Assembly: GCF_013432195.1 (NCBI RefSeq)
Contig: NZ_JACCDB010000001.1
Span: 1 to 64,000, forward strand
Length of the DNA stretch: 64,000 nucleotides
From: Tepidicella baoligensis
Lineage (GTDB): Bacteria; Pseudomonadota; Gammaproteobacteria; Burkholderiales; Burkholderiaceae_C
Direction of reading: 5' to 3'
In this document: positions 36,504-45,818 of the stretch, piece after piece
Layout of the letters: each line of letters starts with the position of its first letter
Numbering within the stretch: position 1 is the first letter of the stretch
Translations under genes and position numbers: made by a program
The notes under the pieces: generated by a model
Told to the model about the DNA's origin: nothing
Databases searched by the model: none
What the model saw: only the letters and a program-made list of their open reading frames with translations

Positions 36504-38001
36504 CAGGCGTCTTGTCCAGCCCCTGCTCCAGCCGCTCGCAGAGCAGACGCAGCACCTCGATGCGCGACCACAGCTTGTCGTCCGACGCCACGATGTGCCA
36601 GGGCGCTATCCGGGTCGAGGTGCGATCCACCATCTGCTCGACGGCGCGCTCGTACAGCGGCCACTTCTCGCGGTTGCGCCAATCTTCCTCGGTGATCTTG
36701 TAGTTCTTGTGCGGCGTTGCCTCGCGGTCTTTGAAGCGCCTGAGCTGCTCTTCGGGCGTGATCGCCAACCAGAACTTGACGATCACCGCCCCTGACTCCG
36801 CCAGCTGCTCCTCATATTCATTGATCTCGCCATAGGCGCGCATCCAGTCCTGACTCGAGCACAACCCCTCCACGCGCTCCACCAGCACCCGCCCATACCA
36901 GGAGCGATCGAAGATCACCGCCTTGCCATGCGCCGGAATGTAGCGCCAGAAACGCCACAGATACGGTTGCGCCCGCTCGTTTTCGTTCGGCGCGGCCACT
37001 GGCACCACGCGGTAAAAGCGTGCGTCCAGTGCCTGGGTGATGCGCCGAATCGTGCTGCCCTTGCCCGCCGCGTCCATGCCTTCGAACACCAGCACCAACG
37101 AATGCTTGAGCATGCGCGGATCGCGACTGAGCAGAGCCAGACACCCTTGCAAGCGCTCCAGTTCGTCCTCGTACACCTTGCGCTTGAGGCGGCGACCGTA
37201 ATCCTGCGCGGCCAGCAGCCCACGCTCGCCCATCCCCCATACGGCATGGGTCGCAGGCAAAGTTTCCGGCACTCCCGGCACTGGGTCCGGACGCTGCAGC
37301 GCATGGTTGAGCGCATCCAGCAGGTATTGCCCAGCCTTGAGCGAGCGATAAGCCGGATCGCTGCCGTTGATCACCAGCCAAGGCGCCTCCCCGATGCTCG
37401 TTTTGCGCAACGCCTCCTCACTCACACGCACGAAACGATCGTAGTGCTGGATGTTCTCACGTTGCTGGGGCGTGACCCGCCAGGCCGTTTTGGGGTCCGA
37501 CTCCAGCAGCTTCATGCGGTCTTTGGCGGCTTTTTTGGACAGGTGAAACCACAGCTTGACCAGCACCACCCCTTCAGCCACCAGCATGCGTTCGAACTGG
37601 CGAATGCGCTCCAAGCGGTGCAGGAAACGCTCACGCTTCTGGCCCTTGCGAACGTGGGCCCGAATGGGATCGCTGTACCAGGACCCAAACAAAATCCCGA
37701 TGCGCCCCTTGGGCGGCAACACCTGCCAGAAACGCCACATTTCCGGATGCTGGCGCTCCAGCGCCGTCATCGGGCCGAACGCCTCGGTACGGATATGGCG
37801 CGGGTCCATCCATTCGTTGAGCAGGTTGACCGTCTCGCCGCGCCCTGCACCATCGACCCCATTGACCAGAATCACCACGGCGGACCGGGCATCCTGCAGG
37901 AGGCGGTACTGAGCATCGAGCAAGGCATGCCGCAGCCGCAAAGACTCTTCCTTCCAGTGCTTTTTACTCACCCGTTGTCCGATTTCGGCCGACTCAAACA
38001 T
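36493..38001 (-). CDS. pap: Polyphosphate:AMP phosphotransferase (two-domain PPK2 class II)
   Basis: 502 residues with two tandem PPK2 domains. The C-terminal domain (from about residue 280) has an intact Walker A, EGMDAAGKGSTIRR, and FDRSWYGRVLVERV. In the N-terminal domain the matching site is GVDGAGRGETVN, with Arg for the usual Lys. In the class II enzyme the C-terminal half is the active one. It makes ADP from AMP using polyphosphate as phosphate donor. Together with the CHAD protein downstream this suggests polyphosphate storage in the host. Confidence 0.92.
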   Translation of the reverse strand: MFESAEIGQRVSKKHWKEESLRLRHALLDAQYRLLQDARSAVVILVNGVDGAGRGETVNLLNEWMDPRHIRTEAFGPMTALERQHPEMWRFWQVLPPKGRIGILFGSWYSDPIRAHVRKGQKRERFLHRLERIRQFERMLVAEGVVLVKLWFHLSKKAAKDRMKLLESDPKTAWRVTPQQRENIQHYDRFVRVSEEALRKTSIGEAPWLVINGSDPAYRSLKAGQYLLDALNHALQRPDPVPGVPETLPATHAVWGMGERGLLAAQDYGRRLKRKVYEDELERLQGCLALLSRDPRMLKHSLVLVFEGMDAAGKGSTIRRITQALDARFYRVVPVAAPNENERAQPYLWRFWRYIPAHGKAVIFDRSWYGRVLVERVEGLCSSQDWMRAYGEINEYEEQLAESGAVIVKFWLAITPEEQLRRFKDREATPHKNYKITEEDWRNREKWPLYERAVEQMVDRTSTRIAPWHIVASDDKLWSRIEVLRLLCERLEQGLDKTPVKN

Positions 38002-38056
38002 CGCTCACTCTCCGCTCTTTTGTGTGTAATCCTTGCAACTGTAGCCCGAAATCATC

Positions 38057-38085
38057 CTGCACACGCCAGGAAGAATCGCTATAAT
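38057..38085 (+). promoter_or_regulatory. rpsU promoter
   Basis: CTGCAC (38057-38062), 17-bp spacer, TATAAT (38080-38085). The -10 is a perfect match. A TTTGCTGGCA element begins 13 nt after the start of the -10, exactly as in the rpsT promoter. Confidence 0.65.
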
Positions 38086-38092
38086 GTTGGAC

Positions 38093-38195
38093 TTTGCTGG
38101 CAAAACCCCGTCGGCCGTGATCACCTGATGACGGGGAAAACTTGCCGCGACACGGGTTCGGGGCCCGATCTTCCCCGAGCACCGGCGCGGCGCAA
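38093..38195 (+). promoter_or_regulatory. Structured rpsU leader
   Basis: The leader of about 120 nt contains a hairpin with a 7-bp stem, CCCCGTC (38106-38112) / GACGGGG (38130-38136), and a second potential stem (TCGGGG / CCCCGA). This is long for a 70-codon gene and suggests translational control or mRNA stability signals. No riboswitch class was recognised. Confidence 0.4.
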
Positions 38196-38213
38196 AACGG
38201 AAACCATTAGCTA

Positions 38214-38426
38214 ATGACCACCATCCGCGTTAAAGACAACGAACCTTTTGACGTCGCCCTGCGCCGCTTCAAGCGCACCATCGAGAAGCTGGGCCTGCTC
38301 AACGACCTGCGCGCCCGCGAGTTCTACGAAAAGCCCACCGCCGAGCGCAAGCGCAAGAAGGCCGCAGCCATCAAGCGCCACTTCAAGCGTGTGCGCTCCA
38401 TGCAGCTGCCCAAGCGCCTGTACTGA
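38214..38426 (+). CDS. rpsU: 30S ribosomal protein S21
   Basis: 70 residues, identical in length to the family: [27 protein letters not shown], then the basic [21 protein letters not shown] and LPKRLY end. S21 sits on the head/platform of the 30S subunit near the mRNA exit and helps base pairing of anti-Shine-Dalgarno to mRNA. yqeY follows after a terminator hairpin, as is common. Confidence 0.97.
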   Translation: MTTIRVKDNEPFDVALRRFKRTIEKLGLLNDLRAREFYEKPTAERKRKKAAAIKRHFKRVRSMQLPKRLY

Positions 38427-38443
38427 TCGCCACATCGCTCCTG

Positions 38444-38477
38444 CACAGCCCGCTCGAGGACGCTCCGGCGGGCTGTG
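38444..38477 (+). terminator. Terminator-like hairpin after rpsU
   Basis: 10-bp stem CACAGCCCGC / GCGGGCTGTG with a 14-nt loop, followed by TCGTTTC. The T-tract is weak, so partial read-through into yqeY is likely. Confidence 0.6.
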
Positions 38478-38519
38478 TCGTTTCGGCCACTGCGGCGCCT
38501 GTTAGAAAAGCAATCCACC

Positions 38520-38981
38520 ATGTCCCTCAAACACCAGATCACCGAAGACATGAAGGCCGCCATGCGCGCCAAGGACGCCGAACGCCTCGGCACCCTGCGG
38601 CTGCTGCTGGCGGCCATCAAGCAGCGCGAGGTGGACGAGCGCATCGAGCTGGACGATGCAGGCGTCGTCGCCGTGCTGGAAAAACTGCTCAAGCAGCGCC
38701 GCGACTCGATCAGCGCCTACCAGCAGGCCGGCCGTGACGACCTGGCCGCTCGCGAACAGGCCGAGGCAGCGGTCCTGCAAGGCTACCTGCCGGCGCGCCT
38801 CGACGCCGACGCCATTGCGGCGGCGGTGCAAGACATCGTGGCGACCGTCGCGGCCGAGCTGGGGCGCGCCCCGACGGCTGCCGACCTAGGCAAGCTGATG
38901 GGTCTGGCCAAGACCCGGCTGGCGGGCCAGGCCGACATGGCCCAGGTATCTGCTGCCGTGAAAGCCGCGCTGGCAACCTGA
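38520..38981 (+). CDS. yqeY: GatB/YqeY domain protein
   Basis: 153 residues. The start MSLKHQITEDMKAAMRAKDAERLGTLRLLLAAIKQREVDER and the C-terminal domain (DLGKLMGLAKTRLAGQADMAQVSAAVKAAL) match YqeY, which resembles the tRNA-binding tail of the GatB subunit of Glu-tRNA amidotransferase. The exact function is not settled. ATG 38520 is chosen over an upstream start that would lie in the rpsU terminator region. Confidence 0.9.
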   Translation: MSLKHQITEDMKAAMRAKDAERLGTLRLLLAAIKQREVDERIELDDAGVVAVLEKLLKQRRDSISAYQQAGRDDLAAREQAEAAVLQGYLPARLDADAIAAAVQDIVATVAAELGRAPTAADLGKLMGLAKTRLAGQADMAQVSAAVKAALAT

Positions 38982-38991
38982 CGCCCCAACC

Positions 38992-39801
38992 ATGACATCC
39001 GCAGGCCCCGCGGCACCCGTCGGCGTGTTCGACTCCGGCGTGGGGGGCTTGTCGGTGCTGCGGGAAATCCATGCCCAATGGCCGACGGAGGCTCTGGTCT
39101 ATGTCGCCGACTCGGGTCATGCGCCCTATGGCGAAAAATCCGCCGATTTCATCGAGGCGCGCGTCCGTCACCTCATCGATCACCTGCGTGGCTGCGGGGC
39201 CAAGGCCATCGTGGTAGCCTGCAACACCGTCACCGGCCTGATGATCGAACGCCTTCGGCAGCATTACCCGCAAACCCCGATTGTCGCCATCGAGCCGGCC
39301 GTCAAGCCGGCGGCGCAGTCCACGCGCAGCGGTGTCATTGGCGTCCTGGCCACCCGACAAACCGTCGCCAGCCCTGGTCTGGCCCGGCTCGTGGACACCT
39401 ATGCCCAAGGCAAGCGGGTCCTGCTGCAAGCCTGTCCGGGTTGGGTGGAGCGGGTGGAGCGCGGGCTGCTGGACGGGCCCGACACCGAAGCGGCGGTCGC
39501 CGCATACGTCAACCCACTGCTGGCACAGGGGGCCGACACCCTGGTGTTGGGTTGTACCCACTACCCCTTTCTGGCTCCGGTGATCCAGCGGCTGGCAGGG
39601 GATGGCGTACAGATCATCGACCCTGCCGCCGCCGTGGCAAGAGAACTGGGTCGGCGACTCGCGCAAGCGGGGCTGGCCGCCCCGGCCGGGGCAGAAACGG
39701 CCGCTGACGTGACCTTCTGGACCAGTGCCGACACCTCACAAGCCGCCTGCCTGATCGCCCGGCTATGGGGCCAGCCGGTGCAGCCTCAGCCACTGCCCTG
39801 A
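38992..39801 (+). CDS. murI: Glutamate racemase
   Basis: 269 residues. The two catalytic cysteines lie in VACNTVTGL and LGCTHYPF, and the N-terminus carries GVFDSGVGGLSVLREI. It makes D-glutamate for peptidoglycan. ATG 38992 is 10 bp after yqeY, so the two are probably co-transcribed. Confidence 0.95.
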   Translation: MTSAGPAAPVGVFDSGVGGLSVLREIHAQWPTEALVYVADSGHAPYGEKSADFIEARVRHLIDHLRGCGAKAIVVACNTVTGLMIERLRQHYPQTPIVAIEPAVKPAAQSTRSGVIGVLATRQTVASPGLARLVDTYAQGKRVLLQACPGWVERVERGLLDGPDTEAAVAAYVNPLLAQGADTLVLGCTHYPFLAPVIQRLAGDGVQIIDPAAAVARELGRRLAQAGLAAPAGAETAADVTFWTSADTSQAACLIARLWGQPVQPQPLP

Positions 39802-39840
39802 GCGGTTCTGTTTGCGTGGCCGAGGCCCCAGGCTCAGGAC

Positions 39841-41259
39841 TCAGCTGCCCGCCACCTTCATGCGGTTGATCAGCACGGAGCCCACGTTTTTGGCGCCGTA
39901 GGCGTACTCGTCAGCACCGATGGCTTCCATGCCCAGGAACATGTCCTTGAGGTTGCCCGCGATGGTGATTTCCTGTACCGGATAGGCGATCTGGCCGTTG
40001 TCCACCCAGAAGCCAGCCGCGCCACGGGAGTAGTCACCCGTCACGTAATTCACACCCTGCCCCATCAGTTCGGTCACGAACAGGCCGGTTCCCAGTTTGC
40101 GCAGCATGGCGTCCAAGTCATCGGCGGGATCGGTGAGGCGGCTGCGCAGGTACAGGTTGTGCGAGCCTCCCGCATTGCCGGTGGTGCGCATGCCGAGCTT
40201 GCGTGCCGAGTAGGTGGACAGGAAATAGCCCTTGACGCAGCCGGCGCTGACGACTTGACGCGCCACGGTCTTGACCCCTTCGTCATCGAACGGCGCACTG
40301 CCCTTGCCGCCGATGATGAGCGGATCCTCGTACAAATCGATGTGCTTGGGAAACACCTGCCGCCCCAGACTGTCCACCAGGAAGCTGGTCTTGCGGTAGA
40401 GCGCGCCACCACTGACCGCCTGCACGAAGGCCCCGAGCAGCCCGGCCGCCAGCGGCGCTTCGAACAGCACCGGGCATTCGGTGGTGGCGATCTTGCGGGG
40501 CTTCAGCCGGGCCAACGCGCGCCGCGCGGCGTACTCGCCCACGGCCTCGGGGCTCGCCAAGTCGAGCGGTGAACGCATGGAGCTGAACCAATAGTCGCGC
40601 TGCATGCCCGCGCCCTTGCCAGCGATGGGAGCCACCGACAGGCTGTGCCGGGAACTGGCATAACCTCCCCGGAAAATGCCTTCGCGTCCCCGTTCGCCGC
40701 CGCGCATGTGCTCGGTGTAGAAGTGCGATTGCTGGGCCGACACCCCGGCTCCTTCGCTGTTGGTGATCAACCGGCTGGTGGCAAAGGCCGCCGCCTCGCA
40801 ACGCAGCGCGATCTGCACCGCCTCTTCGGGCGACAGGTTCCAGGGGTGAAACAGCTCCAGGTCGGGGTAGCTGTTGGCCACATCCTGCTCGTCGGGCAAA
40901 CCGGCCACCGGGTCTTCGGCGGTGAAGCGCGCAATGTCGTAGGCGGCCTGCACCGCCTGGCGGATGGCGGCGGGAGAAAAGTCCGAGGTGGAGGCGTTGC
41001 CACGGCGTTGCCCCAGGTACACGGTCACGCCCAGCGACTTGTCGCGGTTGCGCTCCACGTTCTCCAGGGCACCTTTGCGTACCGAGACGCTCAGGCCCGA
41101 ACCCTCCGAAACCTCGACCCCCGCATCGGCGACGCCCAATTGGCGGGCATGGGTCAGGGCCAGGTCGGCGAGCGCTTCGAACTCGCTGCGGGCATACTGA
41201 AAACCTGGTTCGGCAGAAGCGGCAGGCTTGGGGGAACGGGGAGAGCGCGTCTTTTTCAT
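39841..41259 (-). CDS. pmbA: Metallopeptidase PmbA/TldE
   Basis: 472 residues of the TldD/TldE family. The N-terminal domain (about 25-200) and C-terminal domain with GGSHNLYLRSR and DYSRGAAGFWVDNGQIAYPVQEITIAGNLKDMF are typical of TldE. The HExxxH metal motif belongs to the TldD partner, which is not in the window. The complex degrades unfolded peptides and processes peptide antibiotics such as microcins. The ATG at 41259 faces yjgA across 21 bp. Confidence 0.92.
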   Translation of the reverse strand: MKKTRSPRSPKPAASAEPGFQYARSEFEALADLALTHARQLGVADAGVEVSEGSGLSVSVRKGALENVERNRDKSLGVTVYLGQRRGNASTSDFSPAAIRQAVQAAYDIARFTAEDPVAGLPDEQDVANSYPDLELFHPWNLSPEEAVQIALRCEAAAFATSRLITNSEGAGVSAQQSHFYTEHMRGGERGREGIFRGGYASSRHSLSVAPIAGKGAGMQRDYWFSSMRSPLDLASPEAVGEYAARRALARLKPRKIATTECPVLFEAPLAAGLLGAFVQAVSGGALYRKTSFLVDSLGRQVFPKHIDLYEDPLIIGGKGSAPFDDEGVKTVARQVVSAGCVKGYFLSTYSARKLGMRTTGNAGGSHNLYLRSRLTDPADDLDAMLRKLGTGLFVTELMGQGVNYVTGDYSRGAAGFWVDNGQIAYPVQEITIAGNLKDMFLGMEAIGADEYAYGAKNVGSVLINRMKVAGS

Positions 41260-41280
41260 GCTGGCGGCTATGATACTTGG

Positions 41281-41910
41281 ATGGCACGCAAACCCACCAA
41301 AGGCTACTTCGTCAAAGGCCATTTCGTTGCAGAGGGCAGCGAACTCGACCTCGAACTCAAACGCGCACTCAAGGGCGACGTCGAGGTCAGCAAGACCGAC
41401 CTGAAAAAACGAAGCGACCGCCTGCAGGCGCTGGGCGAGCAGTTGCTCACGCTGCGCCCCGGGCTCATGGACACACTCGATCTGCCGGACAAGCTCATCG
41501 AGGCCATTGCCGAGGCCAAGCGCATCACCCACTTCGAAGGCAAGCGCCGACAGATGCAATTCATCGGCAAGCTCATGCGCCAGCTCGATGACGACGCCGT
41601 GGCCGCCATTGAAACCGCGCTGCAAGTGCAACACCAGAGCAGCGCCGCCGACACCCTGCGCCTGCACCAGGCCGAGCAGTGGCGCGAGCGACTCATCGCC
41701 GACGATCAGGCCTTGCAAGATTGGCTGACCCTGGACCCCGATGCCGACCTGCAACATCTGCGCTCACTGATCCGCCAGGCCCGCAAAGACGCGCAGGCCC
41801 AGCGTGCAGCGGAACGGCCGGGCGAAGCCCAACGCCACGGCAGAAGCTACCGAGAAATCTTTCAAATCGTCCGTGAACGCCTGGACGCCCAGGCAGCATC
41901 CCAACCATGA
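41281..41910 (+). CDS. yjgA: Ribosome-associated protein YjgA (DUF615)
   Basis: 209 residues, charged and helical: LKKRSDRLQALGEQLLTLRP, LPDKLIEAIAEAKRITHFEGKRRQMQFIGKLMRQLD and a C-terminal SYREIFQIVRERL. YjgA (DarP) associates with the large ribosomal subunit during late assembly in E. coli. It is divergent from pmbA, a conserved arrangement, and its stop overlaps the mog start by 4 bp. Confidence 0.9.
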   Translation: MARKPTKGYFVKGHFVAEGSELDLELKRALKGDVEVSKTDLKKRSDRLQALGEQLLTLRPGLMDTLDLPDKLIEAIAEAKRITHFEGKRRQMQFIGKLMRQLDDDAVAAIETALQVQHQSSAADTLRLHQAEQWRERLIADDQALQDWLTLDPDADLQHLRSLIRQARKDAQAQRAAERPGEAQRHGRSYREIFQIVRERLDAQAASQP

Positions 41911-42500
41911 GCACCCACGACCCCGTCAAGATCGGCATCGTTTCCATCAGCGACCGCGCCAGCTCCGGCGTCTATCAGGACAAGGGCCTGCCCGCCCTGC
42001 AGGACTGGCTCACCCGAGCGCTGAAAAACCCCCTCAGCTTCGAGGCCCGCCTCATCCCCGACGAGCAGGCCGTCATCAGCCAGACCTTGATCGAGCTGGT
42101 GGATGCCGGCTGTGCCTTGGTGCTCACCACGGGAGGAACCGGCCCGGCCCAGCGTGACGTGACCCCCGAAGCCACGCTGGCCGTGGCGCACAAGGAACTG
42201 CCTGGCTTCGGTGAACAGATGCGCCAGATCAGCCTGCGCTTCGTGCCCACGGCCATCCTGTCGCGCCAGGTGGCGGTGATCCGCGAGCAGACGCTGATCA
42301 TCAACCTGCCGGGTCAGCCCAAGAGCATCGCCGAAACGCTCGAAGGGCTCAAAGACGCCGAAGGCCAGCCCGTGGTGCACGGCATCTTTGCGGCTGTGCC
42401 CTACTGCATCGACCTCATCGGCGGGCCCTACCTGGAAACCCACGACGAGGTCTGCAAGGCGTTTCGGCCCAAGAACGCGGTGCGCGCGCCGCGCGCCTGA
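41907..42500 (+). CDS. mog: Molybdopterin adenylyltransferase
   Basis: 197 residues. The MoaB/Mog motif GIVSISDRASSGVYQDKG and the GGTGPAQRDVTPEA loop are intact. It adenylates molybdopterin before molybdate insertion. Overlaps yjgA by 4 bp. A molybdoenzyme is not in the window. Confidence 0.93.
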   Translation: MSTHDPVKIGIVSISDRASSGVYQDKGLPALQDWLTRALKNPLSFEARLIPDEQAVISQTLIELVDAGCALVLTTGGTGPAQRDVTPEATLAVAHKELPGFGEQMRQISLRFVPTAILSRQVAVIREQTLIINLPGQPKSIAETLEGLKDAEGQPVVHGIFAAVPYCIDLIGGPYLETHDEVCKAFRPKNAVRAPRA

Positions 42501-42514
42501 GCCGCCCGCCCGGC

Positions 42515-43282
42515 TTACTTGCCGACCAGATCGCTGAGCTTTTTCGCCTCGAAGTGCTCTTCGCGCGCGGCATCGGGCGGCAGGCCCGGCGCTTTGGCGC
42601 ATGCCAGCTTCTCGATGGCCTGCCACAGCAGCGCGATCTGATGCTCATGGCCTGCCGCGCTGTCGATGAGCCCGCGCAAAGCCTGTGACAGCGGGTCATC
42701 GTTCTGCGTCACGCCATAAGCGGAAAAGCCCATCTTGGAAGCGGCCTCCTCGCGCCGGGCATCGGCCTCGGCCTGGATGATGCGCGCCGGATTGCCCACG
42801 GCCGTGGCACCCGCGGGAACGGGCTTGGTCACCACGGCATTGCTGCCGATCTTGGCGTCATCCCCCACGGTGAAGCCGCCCAATACCTTGGCGCCTGCAC
42901 CCACCACGACGTTGCGCCCGAGCGTGGGATGACGCTTTTGCCCCTTGTACAGCGAGGTTCCCCCCAACGTGACGCCGTGGTAAATGGTGCAGCCGTCCCC
43001 GATTTCGGCCGTCTCTCCGATCACCACGCCCATGCCATGATCGATGAAGACACGCTCGCCCAATTGGGCGCCGGGATGGATTTCGATGCCGGTGAGCCAG
43101 CGATTCCAGTGAGAGATCCAGCGCCCCAACCATTTGAACCCGGCGTTCCAGCAGGCATGCGCCAGCCGATGCAACACCACGGCATGCAGGCCTGGGTAGC
43201 AGGTCAGCACTTCCCAGCGCGAGCGCGCTGCCGGATCGCGTTCCAGGATGCAGTCGATGTCGGACTTGAGGCGGGCAAACAT
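42515..43282 (-). CDS. cysE: Serine O-acetyltransferase
   Basis: 255 residues with left-handed beta-helix hexapeptide repeats ([44 protein letters not shown]) and catalytic His158-type residues in [10 protein letters not shown] and YHGVTLGG. Makes O-acetylserine for cysteine synthesis. The N-terminal helices are typical but the C-terminal tail after the beta-helix is longer than in many homologues. Convergent with mog, and starts 9 bp after the trmJ stop. Confidence 0.94.
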   Translation of the reverse strand: MFARLKSDIDCILERDPAARSRWEVLTCYPGLHAVVLHRLAHACWNAGFKWLGRWISHWNRWLTGIEIHPGAQLGERVFIDHGMGVVIGETAEIGDGCTIYHGVTLGGTSLYKGQKRHPTLGRNVVVGAGAKVLGGFTVGDDAKIGSNAVVTKPVPAGATAVGNPARIIQAEADARREEAASKMGFSAYGVTQNDDPLSQALRGLIDSAAGHEHQIALLWQAIEKLACAKAPGLPPDAAREEHFEAKKLSDLVGK

Positions 43283-43291
43283 GGCATCAGT

Positions 43292-44041
43292 CTAGCGCTT
43301 TGCGCGCGCCGCGGTCTCCAGCATGGCGCGCGCCACCCCGCGCAGAATATGGACTTCTGCCTCGGTCGGCTGGGCCCGATTGAACAATTGCTGCAACCGA
43401 GGCATGAGTTTTTTCGGAGCAGCCGGATCCAGATAATCCACGGCCACGAGCGCCTGCTCCCAATGCCGCAACATCGCGGCCAGCATCTGGGCGTCGGCTG
43501 GGCGCTGCGCCGACTCGTGGGCCGAAGGGACGGCAGAGACATGGAAGCCGCCCAACGCCATTCGCCATTCGTAGGCGATCAACTGCACCGCCGCCGCCAG
43601 ATTCAGCGAACCGTAGTCGGGCGCCGTGGGAATGCTCAGGCACACGTGGCAACGGTACACATCCTCGTTGCGCATGCCGTAGCGCTCCGAGCCGAACAAA
43701 AAGGCCACCCCTGCCGGGGCATGCGTCTGGCTGAGCGCCTCCAGATGCGCCCGGGGGGCGCGGGTCGGCGGGCCGAAATCGCGCGGCGTCATGGCCGTGG
43801 CGCACAGGTGGGTCATGCCGTCCAGGGCCTCGTCCAGCGTTTCCACGATCCGGGCCTTGCTCAGCACATCGGCGGCTCCGCTCGATCGCTCGACCGCCTC
43901 CTCGCAGTGCAGCACACCCGGCCAGCGTGGGCGCACCAGCACCAGATCGTCGAAGCCCATCACCTTCATCGCGCGGGCCGTCGCCCCCACGTTGCCGGCG
44001 TGGCTGGTCTCGATCAGGATGAAGCGGGTGGCTGAAGCCAT
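43292..44041 (-). CDS. trmJ: tRNA (cytidine/uridine-2'-O-)-methyltransferase TrmJ
   Basis: 249 residues of the SPOUT superfamily: FILIETSHAGNVGATARAMKVMGFDDLVLVRPR, the SAM knot FLFGSERYGMRNEDVYRC and SIPTAPDYGSLNLAAAVQLIAYEW. Methylates the ribose of residue 32 in the anticodon loop of several tRNAs. Divergent from suhB and upstream of cysE in the same direction. Confidence 0.92.
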   Translation of the reverse strand: MASATRFILIETSHAGNVGATARAMKVMGFDDLVLVRPRWPGVLHCEEAVERSSGAADVLSKARIVETLDEALDGMTHLCATAMTPRDFGPPTRAPRAHLEALSQTHAPAGVAFLFGSERYGMRNEDVYRCHVCLSIPTAPDYGSLNLAAAVQLIAYEWRMALGGFHVSAVPSAHESAQRPADAQMLAAMLRHWEQALVAVDYLDPAAPKKLMPRLQQLFNRAQPTEAEVHILRGVARAMLETAARAKR

Positions 44042-44068
44042 GGGGAATGCAAGCAGATGCCGTTCGGG

Positions 44069-44098
44069 TTGTCCCGACCTGAAGGCGGCCGGTAAAAT
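44069..44098 (+). promoter_or_regulatory. Candidate suhB promoter
   Basis: TTGTCC (44069-44074), 18-bp spacer, TAAAAT (44093-44098), in the 108-bp divergent gap between trmJ and suhB. Expected start about 45 nt before the suhB ATG. Confidence 0.5.
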
Positions 44099-44149
44099 GC
44101 GGTATTGTCGCTGTCATCGAACAGCCCATGCCCGCTCCTCACACAATTT

Positions 44150-45046
44150 ATGTCCTCCCATCTCCACCCCATGCTCAACGTGGCCATCAAGGCTGCGCGC
44201 GCCGCCGGCACCGTCATCAACCGGGCCTCGCTCGATATCGAATCGGTACGGGTATCGGCCAAACAAACGAACGATTTCGTCACCGAGGTGGACCATGCGG
44301 CCGAGCAGACCATCATCGACACACTGCTGAGCGCCTACCCCGACCACGGCATCTGGGCCGAGGAGTCGGGCCGACGGGAGGGCAAAGGCCGCGACAAAGG
44401 CCATGTGTGGATCATCGACCCGCTGGACGGCACCACCAACTTCATTCACGGCTTTCCGGTTTACTGCGTCAGCATCGCGCTGGCGGTCAACGGTCGAACC
44501 GAACAGGCCGTGGTGTACGACCCGACCCGAAACGACCTGTTCTGTGCCACGCGTGGTCGTGGAGCCTACCTCAACGACCGGCGCATCCGCGTGGCCAAGC
44601 GTACCCAGTTGCGCGACTGCCTGATCAGCACCGGCTTTCCGTTCCGCCCGGGCGACCATTTCCAGACCTACATGCAGATGCTGCAGGACGTGATGCCCAA
44701 GGTGGCCGGCGTGCGCCGCCCCGGCGCGGCGGCACTCGACCTGGCCTACGTGGCTGCGGGGTTTGCCGACGGTTTCTTCGAAGCCGGTCTCAGCCCTTGG
44801 GACGTGGCGGCCGGCGCCCTGCTCGTCACCGAGGCCGGGGGGCTGGTCGGCAACTTCACGGGCGAGGCCGATTTTCTGGAACAGCGCGAATGCATGGCGG
44901 CCAACCCACGCATCTACGGCCAAATGGCCAACCTGTTGGGCAAATACAGCAAGTTCGCCAGCGCCGGTGACAAGGCCGCCGTGCGTCAGGCAGCGGCCAT
45001 CGCCCCAGAAGCCCAGGACGACCCCCGACATGGAAGCGCGGACTGA
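44150..45046 (+). CDS. suhB: Inositol monophosphatase family protein SuhB
   Basis: 298 residues. The metal- and phosphate-binding motifs are [31 protein letters not shown] and [17 protein letters not shown]. SuhB hydrolyses myo-inositol phosphates and also joins ribosomal RNA antitermination complexes in E. coli. The ATG at 44150 gives the typical [20 protein letters not shown] start; another at 44171 is possible. It overlaps the next gene by 17 bp. Confidence 0.92.
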   Translation: MSSHLHPMLNVAIKAARAAGTVINRASLDIESVRVSAKQTNDFVTEVDHAAEQTIIDTLLSAYPDHGIWAEESGRREGKGRDKGHVWIIDPLDGTTNFIHGFPVYCVSIALAVNGRTEQAVVYDPTRNDLFCATRGRGAYLNDRRIRVAKRTQLRDCLISTGFPFRPGDHFQTYMQMLQDVMPKVAGVRRPGAAALDLAYVAAGFADGFFEAGLSPWDVAAGALLVTEAGGLVGNFTGEADFLEQRECMAANPRIYGQMANLLGKYSKFASAGDKAAVRQAAAIAPEAQDDPRHGSAD

Positions 45047-45800
45047 CGTCAACCGGCTGCCCGGCGAGAACAGCCCCTACTGGATCCAGTACCCGCTCGA
45101 CATCCGGCAGCAGTTCCGGCTCCTGTGCAAACACGGCGAGCGTGTGCGGTTGTGGTACGGTCCGTCGGACTCGATCGTCTCGGTGGTGCTGGAGGTGCGG
45201 GACAACGGCGACCTGGTGTTCGACGTGGGCCCGGACGCCCGCACCAACCAGCGCCTCCTTGCAGCCCCCAATGTGCTGTTCACCAGCATGATGGATGGAG
45301 TCGAACTCAAGTGTGCGCTGGGGCCGCTGCGTGAAGTCATGCACGAGGGCCTGCCCGCTTTTGCCTCCGCCCTGCCGACCCGGTTGCATCGCCTGCAACG
45401 GCGGGACTGTCACCGCATGCCGATTCCGGTCGGCCACGCTGTGCATGGCGAGATCCCCAGCTCACCCCAGGCCGGCCCGCGTCCCTCTGACCGATCGGCG
45501 CAACGCATCCCCATCAAGCTGATCGACATTTCCCTGGGGGGCGTGGCATTCGAGCTGCCCAGCGGCACCTCCCACACCTGGGAGCGAGGGCTTCGTCTGC
45601 CCGAATGCCGGCTCCAACTCGACGACATGGGTGTCGTCAGCGTGGATCTGGAAGTTCGGCATATCGCCGACATCCACACCCGCAGCGGCACCGTCCGGCG
45701 CAAGGTGGGATGCAGGTTCACCCGGCTGTCGGCCGGCGCGGAAAACCTCATCCAGCGCTACATCACCCGGCTGGAGCTGAACCGGCGCAACGTAGGCTGA
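45030..45800 (+). CDS. ycgR: PilZ-domain flagellar brake protein (YcgR family)
   Basis: 256 residues. An N-terminal YcgR domain (about 1-105) precedes a PilZ domain with the c-di-GMP-binding motifs RRDCHR (RxxxR-type) and DISLGG ((D/N)xSxxG). With c-di-GMP bound, YcgR slows the flagellar motor. An insertion of about 20 residues ([16 protein letters not shown]) separates the two motifs. Start overlaps suhB. Confidence 0.87.
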   Translation: MEARTDVNRLPGENSPYWIQYPLDIRQQFRLLCKHGERVRLWYGPSDSIVSVVLEVRDNGDLVFDVGPDARTNQRLLAAPNVLFTSMMDGVELKCALGPLREVMHEGLPAFASALPTRLHRLQRRDCHRMPIPVGHAVHGEIPSSPQAGPRPSDRSAQRIPIKLIDISLGGVAFELPSGTSHTWERGLRLPECRLQLDDMGVVSVDLEVRHIADIHTRSGTVRRKVGCRFTRLSAGAENLIQRYITRLELNRRNVG

Positions 45801-45818
45801 TCACCTGCGCAAACTGCT

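Noticed and set aside
38141-38180. GGTTCG-containing stretch in the rpsU leader considered as a tRNA T-arm
   Set aside because: No acceptor stem, D-arm or anticodon arm can be drawn around it.
41260-41757. N-terminal extension of pmbA over yjgA
   Set aside because: The extension lies antisense to yjgA; the normal PmbA start is at 41259.
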